Assembly (NCBI GenBank): GCA_964017065.1
Contig: OZ024783.1
Coordinates: 6,304,093 to 6,368,092, forward strand
DNA length: 64,000 nucleotides
DNA from: Haliclona indistincta
Lineage: Eukaryota > Porifera > Demospongiae > Haplosclerida > Chalinidae
Direction of reading: 5' to 3'
Shown: positions 28,336 to 39,400 of the stretch, in pieces
Position numbering within the stretch: the stretch's first letter is position 1
Layout: every line of letters starts with the position of its first letter
Notes under the pieces: generated by a model
What the model saw: only the letters and a program-made list of their open reading frames with translations
Database searches by the model: none
What the model was told of the DNA's origin: nothing
Program-made: the position numbers and the translations under genes

Positions 28336-30021
28336 CTACATGTTTTTGACTTGTTCGTCACGCATTGCAGGAATGAGACCTTTCTGGAAAGTTATCTCTA
28401 GTAGATCATCAGCATTCGCAACATCGGGATACTGACGCAGTGCCCACTTGATGTAGACAAGGAACTCTTTCCAGTCAACGTAGCCATCCGAGTCCATGTC
28501 CAAGCACTGGAGGCCTTGTTTAGTTATATCGCATCGATAGCAGCCAAAGTAAGGAGCCATAAACCCATGATAGAAAGAATCAAACTGAAGACGTTCATCA
28601 TCTTGCACTTCATCTTGAAGATCCCAGGTGTCCCATAGCTTACGAATCTGAGCTATTAGTTCTTCATGACGATAATTCTCAGTCTCAACAGATGCAATAA
28701 CATCGCTCATCTTTTCTGTTAACTTGCCGCCGGCTCGATCAAAGAGGAGAGCAAGTCCAACCTCACTCATGTACTCCTCCTTTCTGCCTTCTCGTAGATC
28801 CTCCAGCATCTTCTCCTTCATTTCATCAGCTATTTGCAAAGTGAATGCTTTGCTCCATCCGAACACTTCTATCAACCTGTCTCGGATCATCTCAGTACCA
28901 ACCAGTGTATTCATACGTACAACCGGTTTGACATCAAAGAATTTGGCCATGTCAAACTCTCGCACAAACTGAAGAGGGAATCCAAAGACCATGTCTAGTG
29001 CTCGATCTCCATACAAGACTTGTTTGGGAGGAGGATCCATTCCTGTTGTTACCTTTGTCACTGCTCTAGCAGCATTCCTCATTTCAAGACAGTTGAACTT
29101 TTCAAGGACTTTCTTGTTGCCCAAACGAACCAGATTCATTACTGTAACTGAAGAACAGGCATGGCCTACAGCGGCACCTTCCTCACATACACTAGCCCAG
29201 ACACCATCAGCTCCATTAGAGAGACAGTCAAGAGCAGATGCAGTCTGAAGGTCCCACTGCTGATGGACATGTACTAGTAGCTTTCCATCTGTCCAACCAC
29301 ATGAATCCATGACTTTACGCACACTCTCTGTCCACATACCTAGTTCTTGAGGAAGAGAGTCACCAAGATCTTCATAGAGAATACCAAATAGGCGTTCGTG
29401 CGGAGGCAACGAGGCGACAAATTCTACAATCTGCAGCACACGTTCAGGGGCTCTCGACATAGATGCAGCAAAATCACGCAGGTTAATCAGAACACGAGCA
29501 TCTTTGTGGATTTCTGCTTTTGTCCATCTAATCCATTTTAACAGCAATTGACAGTGATCTTCCACGGTCCACGTGTCACCCCACTTGCAGTCTGGATTCG
29601 CCAAGTCAAGCTCAATAACAGTATTTCGAAGGCCGTACTTTTTATTCTTTACCAACGATATAGGGACGCTCTCTGTGTCATAACGACCGTTTTTGAGACC
29701 TTTGGTTACTTCAGAGAACGCGTACAGATTAGTAAAATCTTCACCACTGTCGACCAGATATTGACAGAAATCATCGTCCACGCGAGTCATATGCGAGAAC
29801 GCAGCGACAATGATGTGCTCGAGGCCGCATTTCTTGACCTCGGCATAGATCGCCTTCTTGTTTTCGATGGTGTGGCTGCGCAGTTGACCAACTGTGCTCT
29901 CTCGGATCGAGTTGTCGAGAATGAAAAGATCTAAATTCTTCAAACGACCCATTTTCTCATCACGATATTGATTCACTTCTTGAGTGATGCGGCGAGTCTC
30001 GGCTTTGACCACTGAACTCAT
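28336..30021 (-). CDS. DRE-TIM metallolyase-like protein with EF-hand, copy 1 (561 aa)
   Basis: Single-exon gene. The start is placed at MSSVVKAETRR because it aligns with the starts of copies 2 and 3; a 20-residue upstream extension is open but unmatched. LFILDNSIRES (32-42) resembles the D-x-x-x-R-E/D strand-1 motif of the HMG-CoA lyase / isopropylmalate synthase superfamily. VHVHQQWDL (H251, H253) followed by NGADGVWASVCEEG resembles that superfamily's His-x-His metal site and the strand after it. Near the C terminus, YFGCYRC...LQC precedes a canonical EF-hand loop at 508-519 (DMDSDGYVDWKE). The likely role is a Ca2+-responsive C-C lyase or condensing enzyme, but substrate and reaction are unknown. 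The lack of introns contrasts with every neighbour. Confidence 0.75.
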   Translation of the reverse strand: MSSVVKAETRRITQEVNQYRDEKMGRLKNLDLFILDNSIRESTVGQLRSHTIENKKAIYAEVKKCGLEHIIVAAFSHMTRVDDDFCQYLVDSGEDFTNLYAFSEVTKGLKNGRYDTESVPISLVKNKKYGLRNTVIELDLANPDCKWGDTWTVEDHCQLLLKWIRWTKAEIHKDARVLINLRDFAASMSRAPERVLQIVEFVASLPPHERLFGILYEDLGDSLPQELGMWTESVRKVMDSCGWTDGKLLVHVHQQWDLQTASALDCLSNGADGVWASVCEEGAAVGHACSSVTVMNLVRLGNKKVLEKFNCLEMRNAARAVTKVTTGMDPPPKQVLYGDRALDMVFGFPLQFVREFDMAKFFDVKPVVRMNTLVGTEMIRDRLIEVFGWSKAFTLQIADEMKEKMLEDLREGRKEEYMSEVGLALLFDRAGGKLTEKMSDVIASVETENYRHEELIAQIRKLWDTWDLQDEVQDDERLQFDSFYHGFMAPYFGCYRCDITKQGLQCLDMDSDGYVDWKEFLVYIKWALRQYPDVANADDLLEITFQKGLIPAMRDEQVKNM

Positions 30022-30310
30022 TGCGATCTCCTCTCCGTACCTATAGTACAGTATGCCTCCGATTTTGTTGTTACTATAGTACAAAACTCCCTGCTCTATT
30101 TATACATTAGCTTAGACCATACGTCAATGTAATCCTGCAATTTGATTGGTCAGCCAGTATTGCGTGTCGTGCTCATTATACAGCGGTTTACAATGTACGA
30201 AGATCTTGCATAGAAGTGTCAAGACAGGAAGTGTGACGTTGACCAATCAAACGCCGAATGTCACGTGTATAATCACGTGATAGTTCTAGAACAGTTCACT
30301 TTCTACATTG
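30022..30310 (-). promoter_or_regulatory. TATA promoter of copy 1
   Basis: On the minus strand TATAAATA occupies 30104-30097, 76 bp before the start codon. Further upstream are an inverted CCAAT box (GATTGGTC, near 30139), two TCACGTG E-box cores about 14 bp apart (30260-30279) and the palindrome TTCTAGAA (30284-30291). The combination suggests a regulated, possibly stress-inducible promoter. This is inference from motifs alone. Confidence 0.55.
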
Positions 30311-30454
30311 TACCATAGATATTATAGATATTATATACTACGTAACCGGGATAAGAAGCTTCAAAAACCAGATGTGCAGATGCGCGTTGCGCTGCCGTGA
30401 CGTAATATGACGTGTACGACTAGGAAATTATTATAAATGCACAACTGGAACGTT

Positions 30455-31205
30455 TCAATAGCTACTACTCTTGCTACTAGTACTACTCTCGCAGTTTACA
30501 GTTTTCACGTCTAATATCCCACTCACTGACATACACGCTATAGCTGATATTCGCTCTCCTCTAACTAGCAGAGCATGATCAACAGCTGGCTTGTTCCGCA
30601 GGCTGTAGCCGTACTTGCACAATACGTTTCGCCGATCTGCTCCTGTCTCGTCCACAAAGACAAACATATCTGTTGAGAACAATGACACATCACTGACGTA
30701 GAGCTCCCGTAAGAAAGCGTCTTGCTGCAATGCTACATGCTTGAGTCTTTGTCTAGTAAACCCACTCTCATGTAAAAAATCGACAGATTGTGGGAATGCT
30801 GACATCAACTAGGAGAACGTTTAACAACTCGCTCTGTATCTCGTGAAGATAAATTCCCGGGCGCTGAACAACCAAATGATAAATGAGTAGTTGGCACGAG
30901 TCGGTGAGCTTTCTAAAAGTTCTTTCCTTCGGATACGGCATTTTGCTAACAGATCCAGTTGTATGAAATAGATGAAGAATTCTGCTGACGGTTGACTGGT
31001 GCACATTTAAGTTTTGAGCAATTACTTGCTGTGAATATTCCAGTATCTCGCTCTGCCAGACCATTCGCCACCTCAAATCTTCCCCGTAGGCACTGCTCCT
31101 AGACGGCTCACACGAAGTCGAGGCCATTCGCAATCTCTTTTGCCGGGTAAATTTGAAATCCGTTTCACGTGACCTAACACTTCCGCTTTTCATTGCTTTA
31201 TGCAA
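30455..31205 (-). pseudogene. Tc1/IS630-type transposase relic
   Basis: The upstream frame (31205-30768) has a helix-turn-helix region with SQQVIAQNLNVHQSTVSRIL. The downstream frame (30808-30455) has a DDE-type segment, FVFVDETGADRRNVLCKYGY. The frames meet at an RFLHESGF-like junction where a T run carries one extra base, which brings an early stop. The later catalytic acidic residues are missing, so the gene is both frameshifted and 3'-truncated. It lies directly upstream of the copy 1 promoter. Confidence 0.8.
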
Positions 31206-31246
31206 GATCTCAGTTCGTAAACCGCTGTATTATTATAAGCCGAGCT

Positions 31247-31391
31247 CAGTGGCGGATCTACAGGGGGGGCCAGGCCCCCCTAAAATTTTAAAAATATTAA
31301 CCACACAATGGAATGTAAACAAGCCTTGTACAAACTTATAATACGAATAAATTATGGCCCCCCCAAGCACCTCAGGCTAGACCCGCCACTG
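31247..31391. mobile_element. hAT-like MITE at the peroxidase promoter
   Basis: Begins CAGTGGCGGATCTACAGGGG and ends AGACCCGCCACTG, imperfect terminal inverted repeats with C/G runs. Flanks GCCGAGCT and GCCGAGCG match at seven of eight bases, fitting an 8-bp target duplication. It ends 50 bp before the peroxidase start codon. Confidence 0.75.
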
Positions 31392-31440
31392 GCCGAGCGC
31401 ATGCTTTGACATTGCGCAAGAGCCGGACTCGAGAGAAACC

Positions 31441-32657
31441 ATGGGTGCTTCTTGTTTGCTGTTATCAGTGTTTCTGCTTGCAGTGCAGATTAACTCCAAT
31501 CTATGTGCTCGTGTTCAACTTGCTGACGAGGAGAGAGCAATCAATGCTACTCGACTTATGATTCAACGGCTTGAAAACGAAGAACCTGCTCGAATAACAA
31601 ATGTAAGATATATGGTTCCATAAGATTAACATGATAGCTAATTTTTTTTCATTTGCTTTTAGCCATCAGCCAAGCTAGTTCGTCTATTGTTCTACGACTG
31701 TGTAACAGATTGTGATGGATGCCTTGAACTTGGAAACCCACCGAACAATGGTCTCAGTGGAATCTACGATGAGGTTAACGCATTGTACGACCGTGAGTTT
31801 GCTAATAGTGGGATGTCTCTTGCTGACTTCATTGCTCTCCAAGCTGTGGTGGCTGTGAGAGTAGCAGCTGATGAACAATCGTGCATGCAGTTACAGCTAC
31901 CTCCTGGTTGTGTCAAGCCGGAGCCTCAACTGTTTATTCGTTATGGTCGAATTGATTGTGCTACATCTCCAAATTCTAACAGTGATACTGGATTTCCTGA
32001 TGCTCATGGAGATTTGGAGCATGTCATGACAGTTTTTCGAGATGGAATGAACATGAGTGAGCGACAAGTAGTTGCTCTCATCGGAGCTCACACTTTAGGG
32101 AATGGCTGTACCAGAAAACAGTGGGTTCCGAGGACCCTGGTCACCACCAACAAATCGACTAGACAATGCATTCTATCGTCTACTAATGGCGACACCTATC
32201 GGTTGGAGCCAAACTGAGTTGAACTTAAATAATGCTCCAGCTGGACTTAACCCATGCTATCAGTGGGACTCAACCAGCCCACAAGGTAGAATGATGCTTA
32301 ACACTGACATGGTTAGTTGGTTTGATGTAATTATGTGCAAAATTATTTATTTGCTTAATTTAGGCACTGCTCAAGAATATAACACCTGATCAAGCTGGAA
32401 GAGAAACCAATACCTCTTGTAGGACTCTCTTTACCAACTGCCCTGACTCTCACACTGCAGGCATTGTGCGAGAGTATGCAATGAACAACTCAAAATGGCA
32501 CGAGGACTTTGGATACGCCTTCCAGATTCTACTTGAAAACGGGTATCCAGATAACCTTGTAACTGCTGGTGAAGATATTCCAAATTTAGCAATTGGATCC
32601 AAAGGAGCATTCCTTTTGGTCTTGGCAGGAGTTTTAATATCTTTGATGTTTCTTTAG
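31441..32657 (+). pseudogene. Plant-type heme peroxidase, frameshifted and lacking distal His
   Basis: Three exons: 31441-31602, 31663-32311 and 32364-32657. There is an N-terminal signal peptide and a C-terminal hydrophobic tail (GAFLLVLAGVLISLMFL), suggesting a GPI- or membrane-anchored secreted enzyme. The fold is the class I/III heme peroxidase type: LVRLLFYDCVTDCDGC (distal side), RYGRIDC, VALIGAHTLG (proximal His) and MLNTDMALLKN. Two defects are visible. The distal motif is usually RxxFHDC, but here the histidine codon reads TAC (Tyr). One extra A at about 32101, just after GAHTLG, shifts the frame; the continuation PENSGFRGPW is in the next frame. The signals around both introns are intact. 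It could be a recent pseudogene or a real variant with one sequencing error. Confidence 0.75.
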
Positions 32658-33489
32658 ACATTGATTGTTCTACTACTTTAAGTTCACTATAAGTTGGTTT
32701 CTATAGTAGAATGTTATGTTGTTTTCTTTAACATAATAATAATTATTGTCGAGGCATGTTTCTCAAGCATGTATTCATGTTTCATTTGGGTTGTTGGATT
32801 AGCTATGCATTACGCTAATGCTCTTACATAGTCTAATTATGTGAAAAATTGCTTATTGTTGGTAGATGAAATATGATACGATTGAAGTAGAGGAAGAGAA
32901 GCATGCTATTCTCATAACAACATACTTTGGTAAAATACATTAGTAAGCAAGGTACATTGTCTGCACTATAATGATACCATACAGGTGTCAGAAGGAAGAG
33001 CCTGTACTTTTATCGGCTAAAGTGCCGTTAAGTCCATCATGCTGATTTCGTAAAACAACAAGTATTTTGTGAGAATTTGCAACATGCAACCATGCTGTTA
33101 TGAAAACAACGGTTACCTCATTATACCGATAATAATTATTATAAGTAATAATTATGATAATGACTGTGTGCATGAAATTTTTCGTATTTTATTTATATGA
33201 AAGGTTTCACATGCAGAAGTTTCAACTTCGAAAGCTTCCATGAATCAAATTTGTGAATAATTAGATAAAAACCTGACTTATTAAAGAAAAAAATTCATAA
33301 AAACTTTCCTTCGGCATGATTGTCGTAAAGTTTCAATAATAATAATAGTAAAGATAATAACTTGTTTGTCACACACATGTACGTCATATTATAGAAACTG
33401 CTACATGAGTTTACAATGAGACATTGTCATTTCGCATTAATGTCAATATTTCAAAAATTAGTGTATGTAAAGGGACTGTGGTAAATTCT
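32658..33489. other. Convergent spacer between peroxidase and GPCR
   Basis: AT-rich 3' sequence of two convergent genes, containing several ATAATAATTATT tracts. I see no gene or element in it. Confidence 0.6.
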
Positions 33490-36400
33490 TTAATCGAATG
33501 TGAGTGTGCATTCTACCATCTCGTAATCGTTATTAGTCGGTTCTGTCAGTGAAGTTTCCACCGCCTCATAGACATGTGTTTCTTTGGGTGTGTCTACCAC
33601 TTCATATTCATTGCTTGTCAATGGTCCTTTGGACACCAGTAATGTGTCTACTTCTTCGTAATCATTACTTGTCAGTGCTCTTTCAAATTCTGCAGTTCTC
33701 TCTGTAAGATAGTTACTTATGACTTCGCCTGTACATGGTTTCTTTTCGTCAAGCTCACGTTGTCCAGTCACTATTATTCCAGGAGGGAATGACACGTTGT
33801 TGACATTCCATTGTAAAGTTGAAAATTTATTTTTAAGAGTATCCCCTTGTTCTGCATTACTGTCAAACCTTGAATGCTTTGGAGAACGTCGAGTGCGCCA
33901 ATCTTGACTGATACTAGCAGAAGATATCAAGTGTGAGAAATCTCTCCCAGTTGCCATGTGGAACCATCTTGCCCAAGTTGTTCGAGCTTGTTTTGAACAC
34001 AGTGTTTGCAAGATGAATATCATTATTCCTTGAAAAGCAGTGCAGATGATAAATACAGCTGAGAAGAAGTCATGTAAAGCTGCCATTCTGACACCTTCTG
34101 TTGCTAATAGACCAATGCCCCAACCCAAGCCAAAGAGAATTGACAAGATTGCTGCTGCAATCAACTGCTGCTTAATCTTGATTCGATTGTTTCTTTCTTT
34201 GTCCTGTTTTTGGTAGTTTTTATGGCAAAGAGTAGCCAGAATGATGGCGTAGACAATCCAGTTAAACAGATAGATAATGAAAAATGGAGCTACAAGACCA
34301 ACGTAGAAGGGGACACCATGTACACGACACCTGTTTGAAAAAAATGAATAACGAGAACATTTAATCCATTTTTAATGTACAACGTACATTGTACATGTTA
34401 GCTACTTACACATTTGGATGAATGTACAAACTTGGACTAGGAGCAAAGCAAAACAATACCACAAATGCCGGAATAACTGGAGAATGATTGAAATTATTAT
34501 TGGTTACTAAGTATACAGTGACTTACCCCAACATATGACAGTGACTTTAATGACATAGTGACTAATACTGCGCCCCATCACAATTACTAACTTCATGTAA
34601 CCATTAGCAGCTTCAGCAGCCATCACCATGAACACTACCAGCATGAAGTAGTGTAACATGACAGAGACTATGGCACACAATGGAGGCACACTACTACTGT
34701 GGATGGAGAAGATGAATGATATGTATAGTCCGAGTAGAGCAAAACAGAGATTGAGCAACAGTTGTCCGTGACCAGAGAGACGCAGTTTCCTGTACATATT
34801 GTAACAGTAGTATAATTTTTAACTGTGTATTGACTGACCGTGTGCCAATAACTGAAACTATGGTGAGCAAAAGACCGCCCATGGACAGTATCACACCAAT
34901 GTATGACAAAGAGTTTAGGAAGAAATCTTCAGGACGATTTGAAACTGCTCTGTTTCCAAATTGTGGTGAAGTATCCTGCAAATGTGCAAAGCAAAACGTT
35001 ATTGTTTTATATACAGTAAATGTAAATTCCTTTACCAGTAAAATAGCAAAATTGGTGAGATGGTTGCACATGCAAATGACATCAGTATCGTTTGGTTTGG
35101 TGCTGTTGCTGGTATTACATCCTTCAGATGACCATCCTCCATAACCATCTAACAATAGTAGTGTAACATCCAGTCATGTGGTACATATGTTTCTTACTGT
35201 CAAGAGACTGATCCCAGAATGAACAAACTGGATTGCTGCCATTGATATTCTACAAGTAAGCAAAAATAACACTTGCAAACATTAATAATTAGGAAAATCA
35301 GCTTACTGGGTTTCTCTGGAACACAGCCATAATGCCGGGTGGATCTAAATTTTCAACTCTCGATGTTCTCACAACTGAAGCAGATATGACGATGCTAGCT
35401 ACCTCTGTATTATTATTATCTCGTCTCAAGAACAGTGAGTTAGTGGCAAACACAGACATTGTCACTCTGGTGCCATTAGCCTTCTGAAGCAAGTTACTCG
35501 GTAGGGACAGTGAACCAGTTGATCTCTCATTGCTCATCGTCATGTTTACCATTAGCTCATCAATTCTTTGATCATCAAAGCTTTCAATGACTGCACTAAT
35601 GCTGAGTCCAGTGAATGTCATGGGGTCTACTTTCTGGACTGAGACAGCAAAAGTTGATTGAATGAGAAGAGCAGACGTCTCATTCTCTGGGATAGGAATG
35701 TTCTCACTAACTCTTTCTACAACATCTAACAATCTACAGGAAGTGCTCTGGAATAGTGAATGGTTGTTATTCATTAACATACTTAGCTAAGCTGTTTGCA
35801 TTTCTTGACTGTCTTGTAGCACCCTTTGTTCAGCACTCACTATGTTGTCGACAATATTCAAACAATTTTCAGAAAGCTAAAAATTTAATATTAATTTTTG
35901 AAAACTTTTATAAGTATGCAGTTGTGATAACTTACAGTTTTGTTTCCTTCAACATCTTCAGTAGAAGCTACTAAAACTGTCACAGAAGCCGACACATCAT
36001 CACTTCCAATCTGATTTGATGAATTAGTGAATGCTTCCAGCCTATCAAGGCGTTCCTCAGTTCTTAACTAAAATTATGTAACACAATCATACACCAGAAT
36101 AAAGAATTAAAGCATTACCTCTGATAATTGGCAGATTCTTCTCGCGTTGTCAGTTAAGTTGCAAGGATCAATATCAGCTGTATCCCACTGTGCTCCATTG
36201 ATGAAATTACCTCCACAGCGTCGAGTAGCTACCTGGGCTGTAATATTCAGAGTACCACATGGACATGTCACCACAGCAACTTCTGCCAGATTAGTCTCGG
36301 GCCAAGTGATAGTGATCGTCAAGTTTCCATCTTCAGAAACAGATGGTATAAGGGTGGTAGTTGATTGACAGCCATCTATGTAATTGTGAACATGTTAAAA

Positions 36401-39400
36401 ACACTTAACAGTGCTCACAAATAAGTTTTAAAGGTGCACTCACCAAATCTATCCACAGTAGTGATTTCAATACTGATTTGAAGCCCAATTTGTGCATTCA
36501 CTCTCTCCATCTCTTGAAGCACTTCTTGTCGTAGCATTTCACTCCCAGCTCCATCATCAGTAATCAGTGTGATCAGTATAGGAACATCTCGCAATTTTGC
36601 ACTGATAAAAGATGTGCTGTAAAGTCAATATTTTGGTTTAAAAGTGTTACTTTTCTGACGTTAGTTGCTCAATAAAAAAGAAAGAGGCATTAACAGCGAG
36701 TCTACTCCCTGTAAGAGCATTGTTGATCTGTAATACATGTAAGTTAAAATAAATTATAAGCTAAACCAAAATTTTGTCACCTGTTGTAAAATAGTGTTTG
36801 AATTGATCAGTTCAGTTTCATTTTGACGAATAAATGCTTCATACTGAACCACACCTAAATTAAGATTTTATTGAGATCTTGCAAAAATGAAGTTAGCAAC
36901 GAACCTTTTATATTGACCAGAACAGTGTTGGATGTGGCAGTACCTGCAACATTGACTGCTTCACAGTAGTAGAACCCACGATCGCTTGGTCTCAGCTCCT
37001 CAATCACTAAAGTATTTGGTGTACTCGGAGTCCTCACTTTAGTGCCATCTTTGTACCAGATGATCTCAGCTTCAGGATACCCCTCATCAGCAATACAATT
37101 GAGATTCACAGTGCTGAACAGATCACCAGTGATATTCATAGGCTGTGTTGTGATCACTGGTTTAAAAGAAAGTCTGACAACTAAAAACAAGAAATGAAAG
37201 CAAATTACAGTGGTGCACAGTAATTATACTTACGAATAGTACAAGTAGGTCCTGTGTAACTTGTAGTACAATGACATACGAATCTGTCTCTGAGATTTTC
37301 ACACCTTCCATTATTTTGACAGGGATTGTCTTGGCAATGGTTAGATGGAGGAGCTGTATTATGATAATTATGAATTCTAACAACATGCACTATTTTGATT
37401 ACTCAAGTCTTACGTATTTCAATATTCAACTGGAAGGGTACAAGAAGAGCAGCTGCAGGTGTAGTTGCACTCTGTGCTATGCAAGAGAAATTTCCTTTAT
37501 CAATTTCTCTAAGATTTCTGATGGAAAGTTTGCTCTCTGTCTGCAGAACTCCAGGCAATTCAGTGGAGCGGAATCCATCAGTTGTAGTTGTGACCACACT
37601 GTACCTAAGAAGCTGGTTGATGATTAAAAACTGTCCATTCCTTCTCCACGAGATTCGTGGCTGTGGAATACCATCAGCAGTGCAATTGAATGTCACTGTG
37701 CTATCATCAGTAGACGATCTTGTCACTTTTGTTCCATTGGTATACAATAGTTGTGCTGGTACTGAGATTTAGAATAATAATATTTTCTCAAGTCATGCAC
37801 AAATTAACTTACCTAATACACTCAACTGAACTGATCCAGTACTACTACCAGCTGGGTTGCTAACAGTTATCATGTAGCTCCCAGTATGAGATAGTTGAGC
37901 ATTGTTAATAGTCAGTGTCAATCGATCAAATGACAGTGATATCGTTGTGGTGTTGATGACTGTTTGAGTCATTCCTGATGTAGTGAAGTTCCAGTAAATG
38001 TCTTCTACTTGAACTGGTGGAGCTGCATCTATGATACTAAACTGTATTACTACATTGCTGTTAATAACTAGCATAACAACAGCTTGTGCAGTGACAACTC
38101 GTGGTGGAACTATAGACACACAAATTCAATTAATGACACTATAAAGCCGAAAAGGTGTCATGCCTTTCTCTGTGACCACATTCTTCACAACTGCTGGTCC
38201 ACTACCAACAACAGTAGCTGCACTCACAGAACAGGTGTAGTTAGTGAATGGCTCCAGTCCTGTGACAGTCAGTCTTGTCTCACTAGTTGTACTACGATGA
38301 ATAATGACATCAGCTAAGCTACACATGACAGTATAGCTGGTTATAATGCCATTTCGATCATCAACATGTGGAGGAGACCAGACTAGTGACATAGTTCGTT
38401 GTGTAACTAATGCAGTTAAATTTAAAGAAGGTCCACTGGGAACTGAAAATAGAATTAATACATGAGACATTGCGGAGTAAAAAATTATTGTTATTATTCA
38501 CCATCTTGTTTTGTAGTCACACTGGTAGTTGCTGCAGGTCCTCCTCCTGCACTGTTGTGAGCTGTGATGTTACAGGAGTAGTTACTGTATGGTAGGAGTC
38601 CACTCAGTGTGGTTGTATTTTGTGAGCCATTTACGATTTTACTGTATTTTCTTCTACCATTAGAACACTGAATGTGATACCCGACCAACAGTCCATTTAG
38701 CTTATCATGATCAGGAGGTCCCCAAGTGAGTGTAATTGTAGTGGAATTGGCAGAGATTGATAAAATCGTTGGGAGAGTGTCAGGTTCTATAAATAATGTT
38801 ATTTAAAATCATAATGGTGCATACAATGCTATGTAACATGCATTTCTTTAGTCTTACTTTCTTCAGATGTAATGACATCTTGCATTGTTCCTGGTCCATC
38901 TCCCACTGCAGTTGCTGCTCTCACTGAACAGGAGTAGTTGGTGAATGGCTGCAGTCCTGTGATGGTCAGACTGGTACTGCTGGTTCTGGTGCTGTTGATG
39001 ATGCTGCCTCCTGAGCTGCAGGTGATGAGATAGTTGATGATAACTCCATTACGTTGTGAGAGGAGAGGAGGAGACCAGGAGAGAGTGAGTGTACAAGAGG
39101 TGACTGAGATAGTGTCATTTAGAGGTGGTCCATTGGGAACTAATGACAATTAAACAATTATCAACTACCAATTTTATAGAACTTTATGATCTAACCATCT
39201 TGTGCTGTAGCAATGTTAACTGTTGTTGACGGGCCTCCTCCAGCACTGGTGTGAGCTGTGATGCTACAGGAGTAGTTAGTGTATGGTAGGAGCCCACTCA
39301 GTGTAGTTGCTGTCTGTGAGCCTTTCACAGTGTGGTTGAAAATTTGCTTATGATTAGAACACTGGAGCTGGTACTCAGTGATCACTCCATTTGGTGCTGC

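Noticed and set aside
28724..29934. Plus-strand frames of 82-128 codons opposite metallolyase copy 1 (similar ones opposite copies 2 and 3)
   Set aside because: Antisense shadows that recur at the same place in each copy because the coding strand is conserved.
30768..30808. Programmed -1 frameshift at a T-rich slippery site in the transposase
   Set aside because: Joining the two frames needs a +1 shift (or loss of one T), which a TTTTTTA -1 slip does not give. A one-base insertion in a dead copy is simpler.
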